From contig NZ_BDAX01000044.1 of assembly GCF_001612665.1 (NCBI RefSeq), positions 1-51,305 on the forward strand: a stretch of 51,305 nucleotides of DNA, in the 5' to 3' direction. This DNA is from Nocardia alba NBRC 108234. Its GTDB lineage: Bacteria; Actinomycetota; Actinomycetes; Mycobacteriales; Mycobacteriaceae. The notes beneath the pieces were generated by a model. The model was not told the origin of the DNA, did not search any database, and was given only the letters and a program-made list of their open reading frames with translations. Shown piece by piece: positions 48,462 to 51,305 of this stretch; within the stretch, counting starts at the first letter, position 1, and each line of letters starts with the position of its first letter. The position numbers and the translations under genes were made by a program.

Positions 48462-48923
48462 GTGACCAATGAGAACTTCATCCCCGCCGACTACATCATC
48501 GCCGTCGACCATGTGGGCATCGCCGTGCCCGACCTGGACGCCGCGGTGTCCTGGTACACCGACAATCTCGGCATGGTCGAGACTCACCGCGAGGTGAACG
48601 AGGCCCAGGGCGTCGTCGAGGCCATGCTCTCGTGCCCCGCCGCCGCCGACCGCGCGACCGCCCTGCAGTTGCTGGCCCCGCTCACCGCGGAGTCGACGAT
48701 CGCCAAGTTCATCGACCGCAGCGGCCCCGGACTGCAGCAGCTGGCCTACCGGGTCACCGACATCGAGGCGGTTTCGGATTTCCTGCGCGGGCGCGGCGTG
48801 CGTTTGCTGTACGAGGCTCCTCGCCACGGAACCGCCGATTCCCGCATCAATTTCATCCATCCGAAGGATGCTGGCGGTGTGCTGGTCGAGCTAGTGGAGC
48901 CGAACCCCGATGTTACGCACTAG
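48462..48923 (+). CDS. mce: Methylmalonyl-CoA epimerase
   Basis: The product has 153 residues, of the vicinal-oxygen-chelate fold. It interconverts (R)- and (S)-methylmalonyl-CoA between propionyl-CoA carboxylase and mutase. His17 in DHVGIAVPDLD and Glu143 in GGVLVELVEP are the expected metal ligands at the ends. In the middle, where many epimerases have Gly-Leu-His-His, this protein has GLQQLAYRV (Gln92-Gln93), so one ligand is changed. The symbol mce here means the epimerase, not the mammalian-cell-entry genes. Confidence 0.88.
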   Translation: MTNENFIPADYIIAVDHVGIAVPDLDAAVSWYTDNLGMVETHREVNEAQGVVEAMLSCPAAADRATALQLLAPLTAESTIAKFIDRSGPGLQQLAYRVTDIEAVSDFLRGRGVRLLYEAPRHGTADSRINFIHPKDAGGVLVELVEPNPDVTH

Positions 48924-48996
48924 TACACCGGTACTGTCGGTAAATCTCGGCGAGATCACAATCACGGTCGAGTCTCCATCCATCCGCTCGAGGCTG

Positions 48997-49002
48997 TATT
49001 TT
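48997..49002 (+). promoter_or_regulatory. Leaderless-type -10 box of the DivIVA-like gene
   Basis: TATTTT ends 7 nt before the ATG at 49010; a leaderless start there fits better than TTG 49001. Confidence 0.45.
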
Positions 49003-49009
49003 GTGTGCC

Positions 49010-50005
49010 ATGTCGTCACCTGAGTCCGATCGCAATCGCTTCGTTGCACTGCCCTTCACCGTTGTGCGCAAGGGTTATGCGCAAGACGAGGTGCGCAACT
49101 ACTTCGACCGCTTCGACGCTGAGCTCCGCGTCACCGCCACCGACCGGGACGCTGCCGCAGCGCAGGCCCGCAATCTCGCCAGCCAGCTGGAAGATGCCCG
49201 GGACGAGATCGATGAGCTCCGCAAGGAGGTCGACCGGCTTTCCGTGCCGCCGACCACCGCCGAAGGTATGTCCGACCGCATCTCGCGCATGCTGCGCCTG
49301 GCCTCGGACGAAGCGTCCGAGGTCCGCGCGCTGGCGCAGGCCGAAGCCGCCGAGATGGTGTCGATCGCCGAGCAGCAGGCCACCGAGATGCGTGGCAAGT
49401 ACGAGTCGCTGCTCGCGGAGACCAAGGAGAAGCGCGAGGCGCTCGAGATCGAGTTCGAGCAGACCCTCGCGAACGCGCGCACCGAGTCGGCCAAGATCAT
49501 CGAAGCCGCCCAAGCCGATGTCGAACGTCTGGGCAAGGAGGCCGAAGCCAAGCGCAAGGCCACCCAGCAGGACTTCGAAGCCACCATGAACGATCGGCGC
49601 ACCAAGCTGACCCGTGCCATGGAGGAGCTCGAGGCCACCAGTCGCGCCGAAGCCGCCCAGCGGATCAAGGACGCGACCGACGAGTCGAACCGCCTGATCA
49701 GCTCCGCCACCCAGACCTCCGAGCGCAAGATCGCGCACGCGAAGGAACTGGCCGAGGAGATGCGCGTGCTGCGCGGCCGGGTCCTGGCCCAGCTGCTCGG
49801 TATCCGCGGTCAGCTCGATTCCGTGCCCGCCATGCTCGCCGCGGTCAACCGCGAGAGCGAACTGCTCGACGGCACGCCAGAGCGCAAGTCGATCAGCAAC
49901 AACGGCAACAAGTCGGTGTCGAGCTCGCGTCAGAACAAGGCCATCCCCGAGGTCGCCGACGAGGACATCGTCGATGAGGACCGCGAGAGCGCCGACGTCA
50001 ACTGA
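49010..50005 (+). CDS. DivIVA-like coiled-coil protein
   Basis: The product has 331 residues. Residues about 12-42 (RFVALPFTVVRKGYAQDEVR, then YFDRFDAEL) match the DivIVA N-terminal membrane-binding motif. A long, heptad-rich coiled coil of Glu, Ala, Lys and Arg follows (about 42-255), then a disordered Ser/Asn and acidic tail. It is probably a membrane-attached scaffold involved in polar growth or septation, distinct from the main DivIVA/Wag31, which normally sits in the dcw cluster. It ends at a strong terminator. Confidence 0.8.
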   Translation: MSSPESDRNRFVALPFTVVRKGYAQDEVRNYFDRFDAELRVTATDRDAAAAQARNLASQLEDARDEIDELRKEVDRLSVPPTTAEGMSDRISRMLRLASDEASEVRALAQAEAAEMVSIAEQQATEMRGKYESLLAETKEKREALEIEFEQTLANARTESAKIIEAAQADVERLGKEAEAKRKATQQDFEATMNDRRTKLTRAMEELEATSRAEAAQRIKDATDESNRLISSATQTSERKIAHAKELAEEMRVLRGRVLAQLLGIRGQLDSVPAMLAAVNRESELLDGTPERKSISNNGNKSVSSSRQNKAIPEVADEDIVDEDRESADVN

Positions 50006-50039
50006 TCATCTGTCGGACTCGTCACGACATTCACTCGGA

Positions 50040-50083
50040 AAAACCGAAGGCCGCCTCGAATCATCGAGGCGGCCTTCGGTTTT
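50040..50083. terminator. Strong 20-bp bidirectional terminator
   Basis: A perfect 20-bp stem (core CCGAAGGCCGCCTCGA) with a 4-nt loop, flanked by A4 on the left and T4 on the right, so it works with a short U-tract in both directions. Confidence 0.85.
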
Positions 50084-50105
50084 CGGTGTCTCTTTTCGGT
50101 GTCTC
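50080..50105. repeat. 13-bp tandem duplication
   Basis: TTTTCGGTGTCTC occurs twice in a row (50080-50092 and 50093-50105), starting inside the terminator arm and ending 5 nt before the next gene's stop. It looks like a slippage duplication. Confidence 0.7.
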
Positions 50106-50110
50106 TGCCG

Positions 50111-50401
50111 TTACGACCAGCGACGCGTGATACCGCGGGTGCGTCGGCCGTTCCAGCACCCCTGGTGCCAGTGTCTGCGGTCGTCCTCGCCGCCCTCGGC
50201 GGCCCAGGCCACGATGTGGGCGACTCCGGTCGCGATCTCGTGGTCACAGCCGGGGCACCGATAGGTCTTCACCGCACGCGCGCCGGGAACCGTTCGCACG
50301 ATATAGGTTTCGTCGCCCGGGCCGTCCTCGGTGCGGCCGTACACGTCCCCGATCGCCCGGGGCGCCGCAGGACGCCCGCTGCGCGGTCTACGTCGCGGCA
50401 T
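50111..50401 (-). CDS. Small zinc-ribbon-like protein (Rv1322-like)
   Basis: The product has 96 residues, basic at both ends. The centre contains TYRCPGCDHEIATGVAHIVAW and then RRHWHQGCW, giving a CxxC plus His/Cys set that fits a zinc-binding ribbon. Short proteins of this kind are found next to nucS in related genomes, often labelled ATP/GTP-binding without clear reason; I see no Walker motif. It follows nucS by 12 nt on the same strand, so it may act with it on DNA. Confidence 0.78.
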   Translation of the reverse strand: MPRRRPRSGRPAAPRAIGDVYGRTEDGPGDETYIVRTVPGARAVKTYRCPGCDHEIATGVAHIVAWAAEGGEDDRRHWHQGCWNGRRTRGITRRWS

Positions 50402-50413
50402 GAGACTCTCCTC

Positions 50414-51157
50414 CTAGAACAGCCGGAAAACGTTGCTCTCCGTGCCGCGTAGCTCGTCGTAATCGAGCGTGAGGCACCGAATTCCACGGTACTCGGCCAG
50501 CGTCTTCGCCTGCGGCTTGATCTGCTGCGCCGCGAACACCCCGGCCACCGGCGCCAGCAGCGGATCGAGGTTGAGCAATTCGAGGTACCGGGTGAGCTGC
50601 TCGACACCGTCGATGTCACCGCGACGCTTGATCTCGACCGCCACGGTGGCGCCGTCCGCGTCGCGGCACAGCAGGTCGACCGGGCCGATCGCGGTCATGT
50701 ACTCACGCCGCACCAACGTGTACCCCTCCCCGAGCTTCGTCACGTGTTCGGCGAGCAGCTCCTGCAGGTGCGCTTCGACGCCGTCCTTGACCAGCCCGGG
50801 GTCCACACCGAGGTCGTGTGAGGAATCGTGCTCGATCTCCTCGATAGTGATCCGCAATTCCTCGCCGGCCTTGTTGGTCACCACCCACAGCGCCTTCGCC
50901 GTCACCGGCTCCGGTGTCTGCCCCTCCCGCAACGGCCGTACGCCGTCGGGCAATTCGGCGGGCATCGCCTCCGGCACTTCCTGCTCCACCAACCAGCACG
51001 GCGGACTCATCCAATTCAGCGGCTTGTACGAGCCGCCGTCGGAGTGCACGAGCACCGACCCGTCGGCCTTGATCAGCAATAGCCGACGAGCCATCGGGAG
51101 GTGGGCGGTCAGTCGACCGACATAGTCGACCTGGCAACGAGCAATGACAAGGCGCAC
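50414..51157 (-). CDS. nucS: NucS/EndoMS mismatch-specific endonuclease
   Basis: The product has 247 residues. NucS cuts both strands at mismatches and replaces MutS/MutL in actinobacteria. The N-terminal DNA-binding domain (about 1-75) has YKPLNWMSPPCWL; the C-terminal nuclease domain has REYMTAIGPVDLLCRD (Asp), VAVEIKRRG (Glu-x-Lys) and GVEQLTRYLELL. The C-terminus FRLF is where NucS contacts the beta clamp. About 24 extra residues lie between the domains (about 60-90) relative to the mycobacterial protein. The GTG start follows a TAGAGT box by 6 nt. Confidence 0.95.
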   Translation of the reverse strand: MRLVIARCQVDYVGRLTAHLPMARRLLLIKADGSVLVHSDGGSYKPLNWMSPPCWLVEQEVPEAMPAELPDGVRPLREGQTPEPVTAKALWVVTNKAGEELRITIEEIEHDSSHDLGVDPGLVKDGVEAHLQELLAEHVTKLGEGYTLVRREYMTAIGPVDLLCRDADGATVAVEIKRRGDIDGVEQLTRYLELLNLDPLLAPVAGVFAAQQIKPQAKTLAEYRGIRCLTLDYDELRGTESNVFRLF

Positions 51158-51163
51158 CCAAGC

Positions 51164-51169
51164 ACTCTA
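51164..51169 (-). promoter_or_regulatory. Leaderless-type -10 box of nucS
   Basis: TAGAGT on the minus strand ends 6 nt before the GTG at 51157; no ribosome site is seen. Confidence 0.5.
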
Positions 51170-51305
51170 GCTGTTCCGCCACTCCGCGACTTTTGCCGGT
51201 CGAAGAGTTCTCAGGAGTTTGTCGGCGGGCCGGCGGCGTGACGGTGGTACAGGGCCGGAAGTTCCCGGTGAGTTACCCATGTGCTCGCGAAATCAGTTGT
51301 CGCGG

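Noticed and set aside
51158..51305. Possible start of another gene at the right edge
   Set aside because: GTG codons are present, but too little sequence is visible to support a coding region.
1..51305. Mobile elements, CRISPR arrays, tRNA or rRNA genes
   Set aside because: I found no transposase, integrase, regularly spaced repeats or tRNA-like cloverleaf in any intergenic gap.

Overview
The window looks like chromosomal DNA of a mycolic-acid actinobacterium, most likely Nocardia or a close Nocardiaceae relative. Reasons: very high GC, frequent GTG starts, a complete yrbE/mce operon, an MTB12-type secreted antigen, NucS in place of MutS/MutL, the GlgE pathway, and a gene order from about 20.3 kb to 51.2 kb that largely follows the M. 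tuberculosis Rv1343c-to-Rv1321 segment as I remember it. Taxonomy and synteny are from memory, without a database search. I see no tRNA, rRNA, insertion sequence, prophage or CRISPR array.

Layout. (1) 1-8.4 kb, minus strand: a full mce import operon (yrbEA, yrbEB, mceA to mceF), tightly overlapping, followed by a membrane-anchored Pro-rich protein cut by the window edge. (2) 8.5-14.3 kb: a ChaA-type cation antiporter divergent from a PhoU-like gene; an exported HNH nuclease lipoprotein followed by a small acidic protein; a PAP2 phosphatase whose 3' end overlaps a zinc-less alcohol dehydrogenase; an XRE regulator divergent from that dehydrogenase with a palindrome between them. (3) 14.3-20.2 kb: a same-strand run TetR, 14-TM MFS exporter, PadR, FAD monooxygenase, and a divergent SDR, with several strong operator-like palindromes. 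(4) 20.3-32.9 kb: the conserved block of DUF3817 protein, rdgB, rph, Rv1339-type cAMP phosphodiesterase, rhomboid, cysM-cysO-mec (cysteine synthesis from a protein-bound thiocarboxylate), P1 peptidase, DUF2017/AosR, clpS, then divergent pncB-pncA (NAD salvage) and dinG. (5) 32.9-38.8 kb: an apparently inserted accessory block (methyltransferase, GT87 glycosyltransferase, unknown protein, DoxX, MTB12-like antigen with an iron box, NCS2 purine permease). (6) 38.8-45.7 kb: glgP divergent from glgE-glgB (alpha-glucan metabolism). (7) 45.7-51.2 kb: CnoX/YbbN-like protein, second DUF3817 protein, fadA4 thiolase, methylmalonyl-CoA epimerase, DivIVA-like coiled coil, zinc-ribbon protein and nucS (mismatch repair).

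Themes worth attention: many housekeeping genes here appear leaderless, with a TANNNT box 6-7 nt before an RTG start; the cysteine operon combines a SigH-type promoter with a CysO that carries one residue beyond its GG terminus; a G-quadruplex motif sits just upstream of the helicase dinG; murI is absent from its usual place; and the TetR/MFS/PadR/monooxygenase run resembles a regulated detoxification cassette. No intergenic gap exceeds 300 bases; the larger ones (378-509, 8366-8563, 10410-10607, 19109-19316, 33655-33809, 35944-36165, 51158-51305) hold only the sites listed or nothing I can name.
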